DNA from: JAUXFS01 sp050329575
GTDB lineage: Bacteria; Pseudomonadota; Alphaproteobacteria; Rhodospirillales; Defluviicoccaceae
NCBI GenBank assembly: GCA_050329575.1
Contig: JBHJOP010000101.1
Coordinates: 1-20,291, forward strand
DNA length: 20,291 nucleotides
Direction: 5' to 3'
Below the pieces are notes generated by a model. That model worked only from the letters and a program-made list of their open reading frames with translations, was not told where the DNA came from and searched no databases. The translations under genes and the position numbers were made by a program. Shown here piece after piece: positions 7,247-15,424 of this stretch (the stretch's first letter is position 1; every line of letters begins with the position of its first letter).

Positions 7247-8353
7247 TCACGGCGCCGGCGGGTCGTCCTCTGCGATCCGGCCGGCCTTGACGTCGCCGAG
7301 CCAGGCGCGAAACAAGGTATAGCCCAGCGACAGCACCACCGCACCGACGAACAGGCCGATGATGCCGTGGGCGAGAAAGCCGCCGATCGCACCGACGAAC
7401 ACCACCGCCATCGGCACCCGCGCGCCGCGCCCGAGCAGGATCGGCTTCAGCACGTTGTCGATCACCAGAACGAAAACGCTCCAGACGAGGAAGATCACCG
7501 CCGGCACGATGTCGGCGGTGGCGAACACGTAGATCACCGCCGGAATGACGATCGGGCCGACGCCGATCTGGACGACGGCGAGCAACAGGCAGACCACCGC
7601 CAGCAGCCCGGCGCCGGGCAGGCCGATCGCCAGGAACCCGAGCCCGGCGAGGATCGCCTGGATCAGGGCGACGCCGAGGATGCCGCGGGCGACGCCGCGC
7701 ACCGTCGACTGGGCGAGGTCCGCGTACCGCCAGCCGTGCTCGCCCATGATCCGATTGGCGATCGCCTCGGCGGTTTCGCCGCCGCCCCTCGCGTTGGCGA
7801 GCAGGATGCCGGCGATGACGATCGCGAACACGAACTGCAGCACCCCGAAGCCGACGTTGCCGGCCGCGGACAAGAGCCAGCTGCCGACGTACTTGAGCTG
7901 CGGTCCGACCTCGTTGAGCGCCGAGGCGAGGTTGGTCGAAGCGAGGCTCCAGAACCGGGCCACCGGCTTGCCGACGATCGGCCAGCCGGCGACCCCCTCG
8001 GGCGGCGACGGGATGCGCAGGGAGCCGTCGGCGAGCCCCTTGGCCAGATCCGTCGCGCCGTCGACCAGGGTGCCGGCGAGCAACACGGTCGGCGCGATCA
8101 GGAGCACCAGCAGCACCAGCACCACCACCGTCGACGCCGTTCCCCGGCGTCCGCCCATCTGATCGAGGAGCTTGCAGTAGACGGGATGGAGGGCGACCGC
8201 GATGATGATCCCCCAGATCACCGGCACGATGAACGGCTTGACGATCTCGAAGCACCACAGCACCAGCAGCGCCAGCAGGCCGACGCGGATGCTGATCTCG
8301 ACCGCCCGGCGCAGGAAGGCCTGGTCCCTGGTCGCCCGTTCGCCGTCGGTCAT
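7247..8353 (-). CDS. AI-2E family transporter (UPF0118/PerM-like)
   Basis: This is a 368-residue polytopic inner-membrane protein. Hydrophobic segments fall near residues 22-55 and 73-97, then after a soluble stretch come four or five more helices. The C-terminal signature is the best evidence: DNVLKPILLGRGARVPMAVV, then FVGAIGGFLAHGIIGLFVG, the hallmark of the AI-2E/PerM family. Members have been described as autoinducer-2 exporters and, in some halophiles, as Na+(Li+)/H+ antiporters, so substrate cannot be read from sequence. The ATG at 8353 follows an AAGGGAAA ribosome-binding site on the minus strand, about six bases away. It is followed by ppk2 after 39 bases. The upstream channel gene ends 127 bases away on the same strand. 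A TTAA at 8417-8420 is the only AT-rich spot in that gap; I see no convincing promoter there. Confidence 0.92.
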   Translation of the reverse strand: MTDGERATRDQAFLRRAVEISIRVGLLALLVLWCFEIVKPFIVPVIWGIIIAVALHPVYCKLLDQMGGRRGTASTVVVLVLLVLLIAPTVLLAGTLVDGATDLAKGLADGSLRIPSPPEGVAGWPIVGKPVARFWSLASTNLASALNEVGPQLKYVGSWLLSAAGNVGFGVLQFVFAIVIAGILLANARGGGETAEAIANRIMGEHGWRYADLAQSTVRGVARGILGVALIQAILAGLGFLAIGLPGAGLLAVVCLLLAVVQIGVGPIVIPAVIYVFATADIVPAVIFLVWSVFVLVIDNVLKPILLGRGARVPMAVVFVGAIGGFLAHGIIGLFVGAVVLSLGYTLFRAWLGDVKAGRIAEDDPPAP

Positions 8354-8480
8354 GTCGGTTTCCCTTGTTTCGTTGCCGGGCCGAGCCCGCCGACGCCCGG
8401 CGAAGGCGACGGCACCTTAATCGAAGTGGGCCGACGCGGGAAAGACCCCGGCACCGCGGCGGTCCGACGAGGGGCGCGGC

Positions 8481-9581
8481 TCACGACTTGAAATAGGCGT
8501 CGAGCAGCCGCCGCCATGTCTCGGAATGGATGTAGGCCAGCAGCGCGACGTTGAGGGGCTCGCGCAACGCGCTCCCGTCGCTCAAGGCGACCCCGTAGTC
8601 CTGACGCGAGAACGTCCCGGGAAGCACCTCCAGCCGGTCCTTGAAGTCGGTGTTCACCCGATAGACGAGGAGCGGGGCATCCTGGACGAAGGCGGCGATC
8701 GTTCCGTCCGCCAGCGACTGGAGACCGTCGCTCAGGTTCTCGAAGCCGACGAACCGGATGTTGTTCGCGGCAAGGAATTCGGCGCTGACCGAACCCGCGA
8801 GCGTGCCGACGCGAACCCGCGGCAGATCCGAGAGCCCACGCACCGACCCGTGAAGTCCGCCGAGGGTGAGCGACGACGTGATCGCCGCCATGAAGCTGGA
8901 GAGGATGATCACCGAGGCGAACATCCACACCAGCGCGACCATGCGACCGCCCAGCGTCCTCGGCGCCTTGTCGCCGTAACCGACGGTCGTCATCGTCACC
9001 GCCGACCACCAGACGCCGCTGCCGATGCCCTTCGCCGGCCCGCCGCCGAACATCTCCTGGTTACGCCGTCGCTCGAACAGCCAGACGAGAACGCCGGACA
9101 CCAGCAACACCACCAGGAGCAGCATCAAGAGAGCGGCGAACCGCAACGAGAAGAACTGCTCCGCCACCCGCAGCCAGCCGGCACCGCGCCGCTCCTGGGG
9201 GACGGCGATGGCCAGCCCGGCGGTATGGAAGGGATGGGAGAAGTCCATGACCCGCTCGCGTTCGCCGGTGATGGTGAGGCCGACGACGACGTCGAGCGAC
9301 CCGTCGGCGATGTCTTTGACGAGATCCTGCAACGGGCGCTCCTCGAACTCGAAGCGAAGTCCGAGGGTCGCGGCGAGTTCAAGCCAGAGGTCGATGGCGA
9401 GCCCCTGCCACTCGCCGTCCTCCCCCTTCATCGCGAACGGCGGCGCCTGCATCGTTCCCACTCTCAGGACCCGGGCGCCGGCCTCCGGATCGGCCGACGC
9501 CTGTTTCGCCGCCAACGCCGCCAACGGCACGGCGACCGCCAGCACCACGAACGCCAGCCACGGCCACATCCGTCTCGACAT
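8481..9581 (-). CDS. Prokaryotic ionotropic glutamate receptor, GluR0-type K+ channel
   Basis: This 366-residue protein has a split ligand-binding domain interrupted by a pore. Residues 1-25 are a signal peptide (MSRRMWPWLAFVVL to ALA). Lobe S1 spans about 38-130 and contains LTITGERERVMDFSHPF, with Thr103 and Arg108 at the positions that bind the ligand carboxylate in iGluRs. M1 is about 147-169. The pore loop is GSGVWWSAVTMTTVGYGD, with the potassium filter TVGYGD at 199-204. M2 is about 214-240, ending SSFMAAITSSLTL. Lobe S2 spans 256-366 with Asp301 (FVQDAP) at the amine-binding position. The order S1-M1-P-M2-S2 plus a K+ filter is that of cyanobacterial GluR0, a glutamate-gated K+ channel. 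A plain periplasmic amino-acid-binding protein would lack M1-P-M2. Four subunits are expected per channel. The ligand identity is an inference. Confidence 0.92.
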   Translation of the reverse strand: MSRRMWPWLAFVVLAVAVPLAALAAKQASADPEAGARVLRVGTMQAPPFAMKGEDGEWQGLAIDLWLELAATLGLRFEFEERPLQDLVKDIADGSLDVVVGLTITGERERVMDFSHPFHTAGLAIAVPQERRGAGWLRVAEQFFSLRFAALLMLLLVVLLVSGVLVWLFERRRNQEMFGGGPAKGIGSGVWWSAVTMTTVGYGDKAPRTLGGRMVALVWMFASVIILSSFMAAITSSLTLGGLHGSVRGLSDLPRVRVGTLAGSVSAEFLAANNIRFVGFENLSDGLQSLADGTIAAFVQDAPLLVYRVNTDFKDRLEVLPGTFSRQDYGVALSDGSALREPLNVALLAYIHSETWRRLLDAYFKS

Positions 9582-9584
9582 CAT

Positions 9585-9592
9585 CCCCTCCC
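9585..9592 (-). promoter_or_regulatory. Ribosome-binding site of the GluR0-type channel gene
   Basis: The minus strand reads GGGAGGGG directly before ATGATG. Measured from GGAG, spacing is six bases to the second ATG (9581) and three to the first (9584). I therefore chose 9581; using 9584 only adds one Met. Confidence 0.6.
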
Positions 9593-9721
9593 GACCGGTG
9601 ACGGGCGCACGCGATCCGCCACCGGTTCTGGTGACACAGTCGCAGTTTTGTTTCAAGCTCCGGGGCCGGCGGGTTCTGGCATCGGGCCGGCACCGGCGAT
9701 AAGGTGCGCCACCCGAGACAA

Positions 9722-9737
9722 GGAAGCGACGGCTTCC
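9722..9737 (+). promoter_or_regulatory. Small perfect hairpin in the leader of the DUF481 gene
   Basis: GGAAGC, loop GACG, GCTTCC form a perfect six-base stem 34 bases before the DUF481 start codon. It lies in the 190-base divergent intergenic region with the channel gene. A GATAAG at 9698-9703 with TTCTGG 18 bases upstream is a weak candidate plus-strand promoter. A TTGAAA on the minus strand near 9652-9657 is a weak candidate -35 for the channel gene with no good -10. No function is proven. Confidence 0.35.
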
Positions 9738-9771
9738 GGATCCGACCCTCCTGCCGCATGGGAACCTCATC

Positions 9772-10779
9772 ATGATCGATCTCCGTCCCGCCGTCTCTCT
9801 CACCCTCGGCGCCGTGCTGCTGGTGGTTCTTTCGACCGCGCCGGCACGGTCGGCGACCGGCTTCGCCCTCGCCGACGCAGACGCGCGCGCCGTCGACGAG
9901 GCCGTCGCTCGCAACGACCTCGCGCTGCTTTACAAGGCGATGTTCGGCGCCATCGCCGCGGCCCCGGATCGGGTCCCGGAGACGGTGGCGGCGATCGTCG
10001 CGCGGGCCCCCGACCATCGCGCAGCGCTCGTCGGCACGGCCAGCGCCGCCTTCCCCGACTACGCCGAGCGCTTGGCGGCGGCCGGCGGCGACGGCGCGGT
10101 GGCGGACGACGAGATCTCGCCGTGGAGCCTGGAGGCCGAACTCGGCGGGCTCTACCAGACCGGCAACAGCCCGCGGGACAGCATCACCACCGCCGGCACC
10201 CTCGGCTACGACTCCGGCAACTGGCACAACGCGTTCGGCATCGCCTTCGACTTTGTCAACGACAGCGGCGAGACGACGACCCGTCGCTTCGTCGCCCACA
10301 ACCGCACCCGCTACGACTTGGCCGAGCGCTGGTTCGCCACCGCGCGGCTGCGGTTCGTCGACGACAAGGACGACGGCTTCCAGTGGCAGACGCAGGAACT
10401 GTTCGGCCCCGGCTACCGGATCCTCGACGGCGACACCCTGACGCTCACCGTCGAGGGCGGTCCCGGCTTCCGGCAGGTGCGCGAGCGCTCCGAGGACGGC
10501 GGCCACGTCAACAACGATCTCGTCGGCTGGGCGGGGGCCGATTTCGCCTGGCAGATCGGCGAGGGCGCCCGCTTCACCAACACCGTCGCGGCCACGGGGG
10601 ACCCGGACCGGGCGCAGATCGACAACACGGCGGCGCTGACCCTGCGGATCGTCGACAACCTCGCGGCCCGCCTGTCCTACGAGGTCCGCCACGACACCGA
10701 TCCCGGCGAAGACGCCGGCAAGACCGACGGCATCGCCCGCGCCACCCTCGTCTACCGCTTCGGCCGGAACAGCGAGTAG
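9772..10779 (+). CDS. DUF481 family outer-membrane beta-barrel protein
   Basis: This 335-residue protein begins with a signal peptide (MIDLRPAVSLTLGAVLLVVL, cleavage near APARSA). An alpha-helical segment spans about residues 29-108. From about 115 there are repeated amphipathic strands, such as WSLEAELGGLYQTGN, DSITTAGTLGYDSG and GIARATLVYRFGRN, and the chain ends close to the barrel's last strand. This is the DUF481 (YdiY, salt-induced outer-membrane protein) pattern. Function is unknown for most of the family. An N-terminal helical extension ahead of the barrel is seen here. The start is the ATG at 9772; the ribosome-binding site is weak. The gene is divergent from the potassium channel gene and 44 bases ahead of an ABC permease gene on the same strand. 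Confidence 0.85.
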   Translation: MIDLRPAVSLTLGAVLLVVLSTAPARSATGFALADADARAVDEAVARNDLALLYKAMFGAIAAAPDRVPETVAAIVARAPDHRAALVGTASAAFPDYAERLAAAGGDGAVADDEISPWSLEAELGGLYQTGNSPRDSITTAGTLGYDSGNWHNAFGIAFDFVNDSGETTTRRFVAHNRTRYDLAERWFATARLRFVDDKDDGFQWQTQELFGPGYRILDGDTLTLTVEGGPGFRQVRERSEDGGHVNNDLVGWAGADFAWQIGEGARFTNTVAATGDPDRAQIDNTAALTLRIVDNLAARLSYEVRHDTDPGEDAGKTDGIARATLVYRFGRNSE

Positions 10780-10823
10780 GTTACGGCGGTTCGGTTCAAG
10801 CGCCCGGTGGGAGTCCTCCGCCC

Positions 10824-11603
10824 ATGCACGATGCGAGACGTTCCAACTGGCTGGGTTTGTGGACGCTGTACGCGCGGGAGGTGCGGCGGTTCGCCAAGGT
10901 GTGGAACCAGACGCTGGCGGCGCCGGTGGTCACCACGCTGATCTTCCTCGCCATCTTCGCCCTCGCGCTTGGCGGCGCGGTGGGGACGGCGGGCGGGGTG
11001 CCGTTCATGGAGTTCCTGGCACCGGGGCTGATCACCATGGCGATCGCCCAGAACGCGTTCGCCAACACCTCGTCGTCGATCCTGATCGCCAAGGTGCAGG
11101 GCAACATCGTCGACACCCTGATGCCGCCGCTCAACGCCCACGAACTGACCTTCGGCTTCGCCATGGGCGGGGTCACCCGCGGCGTCGCGGTCGGTGTCGT
11201 CGTCGCGCTGGCGATGGCGGCGTTCGTGCCGGTGCGCATCCACAGCCCGGCAGCGATGGCCTATTTCGCGGTCATGGCCTCGCTGATGCTGTCGCTGCTG
11301 GGCGTCGCCGCCGGCATCTGGTCGGACAAGTTCGACCAGATGGCGGCGGTCACCAACTTCGTGATCACGCCCTTGTCGTTCCTGTCCGGCACCTTCTATG
11401 TGCTCGACCGGCTGCCGGCGGTGTTCCAGCACCTGGCCCACCTCAACCCGTTCTTCTACATGATCGACGGCTTCCGCTACGGCGTCATCGGCTGGTCGGA
11501 CGTCGACCCGTGGCTCGGCGCCGCCGTGCTCGCGATCGTCAACGCGCTGTTGTGGGCGCTCTGCCACCGGATGTTCGCGAAGGGCTACAAGCTGAAACCG
11601 TGA
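10824..11603 (+). CDS. ABC-2 type transporter permease
   Basis: This 259-residue inner-membrane protein has six predicted hydrophobic segments, beginning at VVTTLIFLAIFALALGGAVG (about residues 33-52). It has the ABC-2 permease hallmarks: an early cytoplasmic amphipathic N-terminus (LYAREVRRFAKVWNQT), an FLAPGLITMAIAQNAFANTS segment, and the late block ITPLSFLSGTFYVLDRLP, then HLNPFFYMIDGFRYG. Such permeases (NodJ, DrrB, YadH types) dimerise and need a separate ATPase. None is present in this window, so the partner must be outside or elsewhere. The ATG at 10824 follows GGGAG at about ten bases. It is 44 bases after the DUF481 gene; argD lies downstream behind its own promoter. Substrate unknown. 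Confidence 0.9.
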   Translation: MHDARRSNWLGLWTLYAREVRRFAKVWNQTLAAPVVTTLIFLAIFALALGGAVGTAGGVPFMEFLAPGLITMAIAQNAFANTSSSILIAKVQGNIVDTLMPPLNAHELTFGFAMGGVTRGVAVGVVVALAMAAFVPVRIHSPAAMAYFAVMASLMLSLLGVAAGIWSDKFDQMAAVTNFVITPLSFLSGTFYVLDRLPAVFQHLAHLNPFFYMIDGFRYGVIGWSDVDPWLGAAVLAIVNALLWALCHRMFAKGYKLKP

Positions 11604-11630
11604 GGGCCGTCCCGGCGGGCGGTGTCGGCG

Positions 11631-11659
11631 TTGACATCGCCGCCAAGTCGCTGTTAAAT
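11631..11659 (+). promoter_or_regulatory. Sigma70-type promoter for argD-argF
   Basis: TTGACA at 11631-11636 is a perfect -35, and TTAAAT at 11654-11659 lies exactly 17 bases later as the -10 (four of six matches). It is in the AT-richer gap between the permease stop and argD. Transcription would start near 11666, giving a leader of about 55 bases. Confidence 0.65.
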
Positions 11660-11677
11660 CCTGCTTTTCATTGGCGA

Positions 11678-11700
11678 GGGCCGGTGCGCGGCACCGGCCC
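11678..11700 (+). promoter_or_regulatory. Perfect hairpin in the argD leader
   Basis: GGGCCGGTGC (11678-11687), loop GCG, GCACCGGCCC (11691-11700) form a perfect 10-base GC-rich stem. There is no T run after it, so it is a poor intrinsic terminator. It lies between the predicted promoter and the ribosome-binding site at 11711, so a role in mRNA stability or leader regulation is possible. Confidence 0.6.
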
Positions 11701-11710
11701 GAACCGTTTC

Positions 11711-11716
11711 GGGAGG
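11711..11716 (+). promoter_or_regulatory. argD ribosome-binding site that decides a GTG start
   Basis: GGGAGG ends five bases before the GTG at 11722. The ATG touching this site at 11717 opens only ATG-CCG-TGA, whose stop overlaps the GTG, so the GTG is the real start. Confidence 0.8.
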
Positions 11717-11721
11717 ATGCC

Positions 11722-12903
11722 GTGACCTCGGCCCTGATGCCGACCTACGACCGGCTGGACATCGCCTTCGAACGCGGCGAGGGCGCCTACCTGTACACGA
11801 CCGACGGCCGGCGCTACCTCGATTTCGCCGCCGGGGTGGCGGTGACCTCGCTCGGCCACTGCCATCCGCACCTGGTCGCCGCGCTCAAGACCCAGGCCGA
11901 GCGGCTGTGGCACTGTTCCAACCTCTACCGGATCCCGCAGCAGGAGCGGCTCGCCCTGCGGCTGGTGGCGGCGTCGTTCGCCGATGCCGCCTTCTTCTGC
12001 AATTCCGGCGCCGAGGCGATCGAGTGCGGCCTCAAGCTGGTCCGCAAGTTCCACGACGCCACCGGCAACCCCGGCCGCTACCGGGTGATCACCTGCTCGG
12101 GCGCCTTCCACGGCCGCACCCTGGCGACGATCGCCGCCGGCGGCTCGGCCAAGCACCTGGCCGGCTTCGATCCGGTCGTCGACGGCTTCGACCACGTGCC
12201 GTTCGGCGACCTCGACGCGCTGCGCGCCGCGATCGGCGCCGAGACCGCCGCGATCCTGGTCGAACCGATCCAGGGCGAGGGCGGGATCAACCCGGCGAGC
12301 GCCGAGTTCCTGCGTGGCCTGCGCGCCGCCGCCGACGAATTCGGGCTGTTGCTGTTGTTCGACGAGGTGCAGTGCGGGCTGGGACGCACCGGACGGCTGT
12401 TCGCCCACCAATGGGCGGGCGTCGCCCCGGACGTGATGGCGCTCGCCAAGGGGCTCGGCGGCGGCTTTCCGATCGGCGCCTGCCTCGCCGCCGGCCGGGC
12501 GGCGACGGCCCTGACCCCCGGCAGCCACGGCAGCACCTTCGGCGGCAATCCGCTGGCGATGGCGGTCGCCAACGCGGTGCTCGACGTGGTGCTGGCCGAC
12601 GGCTTCCTGGACACCGTCGTCCGGATCGGCGACCGCCTGCGCGGCCGGCTGGCCGGCCTGCCCGGCCGCTACCCGCGGGTGGTGGCGGAGGTGCGGGGGC
12701 GCGGCCTGATGGTCGGCCTCAAATGCGTGGCCGACGGCGGCGCGCTGTTGCGCCGGATGCTCGCCAACGGCCTGCTGACGGTGCCGGCCGCCGACAACGT
12801 CGTGCGCTTGCTGCCGCCGCTGATCGTCGGCGAGGCGGAGGTCGACGCGGCGACCGCGATCATCGATCGGAGTTGCGCCGAGCTCGCCGAGCGGGCCGCC
12901 TGA
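11722..12903 (+). CDS. argD: Acetylornithine aminotransferase (class III PLP enzyme)
   Basis: This 393-residue cytoplasmic PLP enzyme converts N-acetylglutamate semialdehyde and glutamate to N-acetylornithine and 2-oxoglutarate in arginine synthesis; some ArgD enzymes also act in lysine synthesis. Visible motifs are the phosphate loop SGAEA (95-99), AFHGRT (128-133), the EPIQGEGG strand (181-188), FDEVQ with Asp214 against the pyridine nitrogen, and LAKGLGGGFPIGA with Lys243 as the Schiff-base lysine. The GTG start is set by GGGAGG five bases upstream, and the protein then begins at the usual point of the family. Length is normal. The stop is one base before argF, so argD-argF are translationally coupled. 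Pairing with argF supports the ArgD call over other class III aminotransferases. Confidence 0.94.
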   Translation: MTSALMPTYDRLDIAFERGEGAYLYTTDGRRYLDFAAGVAVTSLGHCHPHLVAALKTQAERLWHCSNLYRIPQQERLALRLVAASFADAAFFCNSGAEAIECGLKLVRKFHDATGNPGRYRVITCSGAFHGRTLATIAAGGSAKHLAGFDPVVDGFDHVPFGDLDALRAAIGAETAAILVEPIQGEGGINPASAEFLRGLRAAADEFGLLLLFDEVQCGLGRTGRLFAHQWAGVAPDVMALAKGLGGGFPIGACLAAGRAATALTPGSHGSTFGGNPLAMAVANAVLDVVLADGFLDTVVRIGDRLRGRLAGLPGRYPRVVAEVRGRGLMVGLKCVADGGALLRRMLANGLLTVPAADNVVRLLPPLIVGEAEVDAATAIIDRSCAELAERAA

Positions 12904-12904
12904 G

Positions 12905-13816
<912 letters not shown>

Positions 13817-13870
13817 GTGCGGCGGGACGGGCGATGGCCGACCCGGTCGTCCGACCCCATATGGCGGACG

Positions 13871-14770
13871 ATGGATCACCGACACCCCTTCGGCGACTAC
13901 GTGCAACCGTTCCAGATCGAGGCCCCCGGGCTGCGCGGCCGGCTGGTGCGACTCGGGTCCGCCGTCGAGGCCACCCTCGCCCGCCACCTCTATCCGGCGC
14001 CGGTGGCGGCGATGCTGGCGGAATCGCTGGCGATGGGCGCGGTGCTGGCCAGCGGCCTCAAGTATGACGGCGTGTTCACCGTCCAGGTGCAGGGCGATGG
14101 TCCGGTCGGGCTGGTCGTCGTCGACGTCACCAGCGACGGCGGCATGCGCGGCTATGCCCGTTTCGATGCCGCCCGCCTCGCCGCCGCCGGGCCCGAACCG
14201 GAGAACCCGGTGCCGCGGCTGCTCGGCGCCGGCCACATGGCGTTCACCGTCGACCAGGGCCCGGACACCGAACGCTACCAGGGCATCACGCCCCTCGAAG
14301 GCGCCACGCTCGGCGACTGCGCCCACGCCTATTTCCGTCGCTCCGAGCAGATGGAGACGGCGATCGCGCTGTGCGCCTCCGACATGGCGGTGGCGGCCCC
14401 CCGCGCCGCGGCGCTGATGCTGCAGCGGCTGCCGGCGTCCGGTCTCGCCGCCCTCGAGGCCGAGGACGACTGGCGGCGGGCGGTGGTGATGATGAGCAGC
14501 GTGACCACCGGCGAACTGCTCGATCCGGCGCTGTCGGCGGCCGACATCCTCTACCGGCTGTTCCACGAGGACGGCGTCCGCGTCTTCACCCCGCGGCCGT
14601 TGCGCCACCAGTGCCGCTGCTCGCGCGGCAAGGTCGAGCGGACCCTGCGCGCGTTCGCGGCCGACGAGATCCGTGCGATGGCCGAGGATGGCCGGCTGAC
14701 GGTCACCTGCGAGTTCTGCAAGACCGCCTACGCGTTCGAGGCCGACGACCTCGGCCGCCTGTGGTCGTAG
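13871..14770 (+). CDS. hslO: Hsp33 redox-regulated molecular chaperone
   Basis: This 299-residue cytoplasmic holdase is activated by oxidation plus unfolding. The N-terminal domain carries RGRLVRLG and SGLKYDGVFTVQVQGDGPVG, typical of HslO. The linker and C-terminal zinc switch hold four cysteines, Cys248-X-Cys250 (HQCRCS) and Cys280-X2-Cys283 (TCEFCK), as required for zinc binding and disulfide formation. The frame is open upstream to a GTG at 13817, but the conserved part starts at MDHRHPFGDYV, so the ATG at 13871 is chosen. The ribosome-binding site is weak (GGCGGA). It probably belongs to the argD-argF transcript. Confidence 0.93.
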   Translation: MDHRHPFGDYVQPFQIEAPGLRGRLVRLGSAVEATLARHLYPAPVAAMLAESLAMGAVLASGLKYDGVFTVQVQGDGPVGLVVVDVTSDGGMRGYARFDAARLAAAGPEPENPVPRLLGAGHMAFTVDQGPDTERYQGITPLEGATLGDCAHAYFRRSEQMETAIALCASDMAVAAPRAAALMLQRLPASGLAALEAEDDWRRAVVMMSSVTTGELLDPALSAADILYRLFHEDGVRVFTPRPLRHQCRCSRGKVERTLRAFAADEIRAMAEDGRLTVTCEFCKTAYAFEADDLGRLWS

Positions 14771-14816
14771 CCGGCGCTTGCAGTCGGTTCCGGCGCCGTG
14801 CCACTATTCCCGCGCC

Positions 14817-15404
14817 ATGATCGATCGCCTGACTTCCGCCGCCGCCGCGTTCCTGGTGTTCGTCGTCGTCGCCGCATGCGCGACCGACCCGGTGCAGCCG
14901 CTTCCCGAGCTGACCTTCGCCCACCAGCCGCCGCTGCGGCTCAACGTCGCCTCGCTCGACGTGGTCTCGGGCTACCGGGCGCCGATGCGGCCGCCCAACG
15001 TCGAGCACAAGATGCCGCTCGCTCCCGAGGCGGCGATGCGGCGTTGGGCGGAGGATCGACTGCGGGCGATGGGCCATGCCGAATCCGCCCGCTACACGGT
15101 GATCACCGCGGCGGTCACCGAGGAAGCGCTGCCGAAGACGCCCGGCTTCGTCGGGGCGTTCAAGAACGAACCCTCCGAGCGCTACACCGCCACCGTCGAG
15201 GCGCAGCTGGAGATCTTCGACGGCAGCGGCCGCCGCGCCCAGTTGGCGACCGCCCGCGCCACCCGCTCGCGGACCGTGATCGAGGGCGCCAAGCCCGAGG
15301 AACGCGAACGGGTGTGGTTCGAACTGGTCGAAGCGCTGATGAAGGACTTCGACGAGGCGATGGAGCGCGCGATCCGGCAGTACGCGACCCCCTGGCTGTT
15401 GTAG
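14817..15404 (+). CDS. Putative outer-membrane lipoprotein of unknown function
   Basis: I do not recognise this 195-residue protein. It begins MIDRLTSAAAAFLVFVVVAAC, a lipoprotein signal with lipobox VAAC and Cys21. Ala at +2 suggests sorting to the outer membrane. The mature part is mixed alpha/beta with segments PPLRLNVASLDVV, MRRWAEDRLRAMG and YTATVEAQLEIFDGSG, and a C-terminal helix FELVEALMKDFDEAMERAI. This layout recalls small periplasmic lipoproteins that assist envelope transport, but that is only a resemblance. There is no clear ribosome-binding site before the ATG. A TTGCAG (14778-14783) and CACTAT (14802-14807) could form a weak promoter giving a near-leaderless mRNA. A hydrolase gene follows after 20 bases. 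Confidence 0.8.
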   Translation: MIDRLTSAAAAFLVFVVVAACATDPVQPLPELTFAHQPPLRLNVASLDVVSGYRAPMRPPNVEHKMPLAPEAAMRRWAEDRLRAMGHAESARYTVITAAVTEEALPKTPGFVGAFKNEPSERYTATVEAQLEIFDGSGRRAQLATARATRSRTVIEGAKPEERERVWFELVEALMKDFDEAMERAIRQYATPWLL

Positions 15405-15424
15405 TCGGACCGGCGGCGGCGGCG

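Noticed and set aside
6179..8491. A 770-codon plus-strand open frame
   Set aside because: It is antisense to recX, ppk2 and the AI-2E gene and gives a low-complexity His/Asp/Arg/Gln-rich product with no domain.
8526..10823. Long plus-strand open frame running into the ABC permease gene
   Set aside because: Only the part from 10824 resembles a protein; the upstream part is antisense to the channel gene and out of frame with DUF481, with Arg/Asp-rich composition.
11678..11700. Intrinsic terminator for the ABC permease gene
   Set aside because: The stem is excellent but there is no T run, and it lies downstream of the argD promoter, so a leader element is more likely.
13817..13870. Upstream GTG start for hslO
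   Set aside because: The extra 18 residues are Arg-rich and outside the conserved Hsp33 N-terminus; the ATG at 13871 fits the family.
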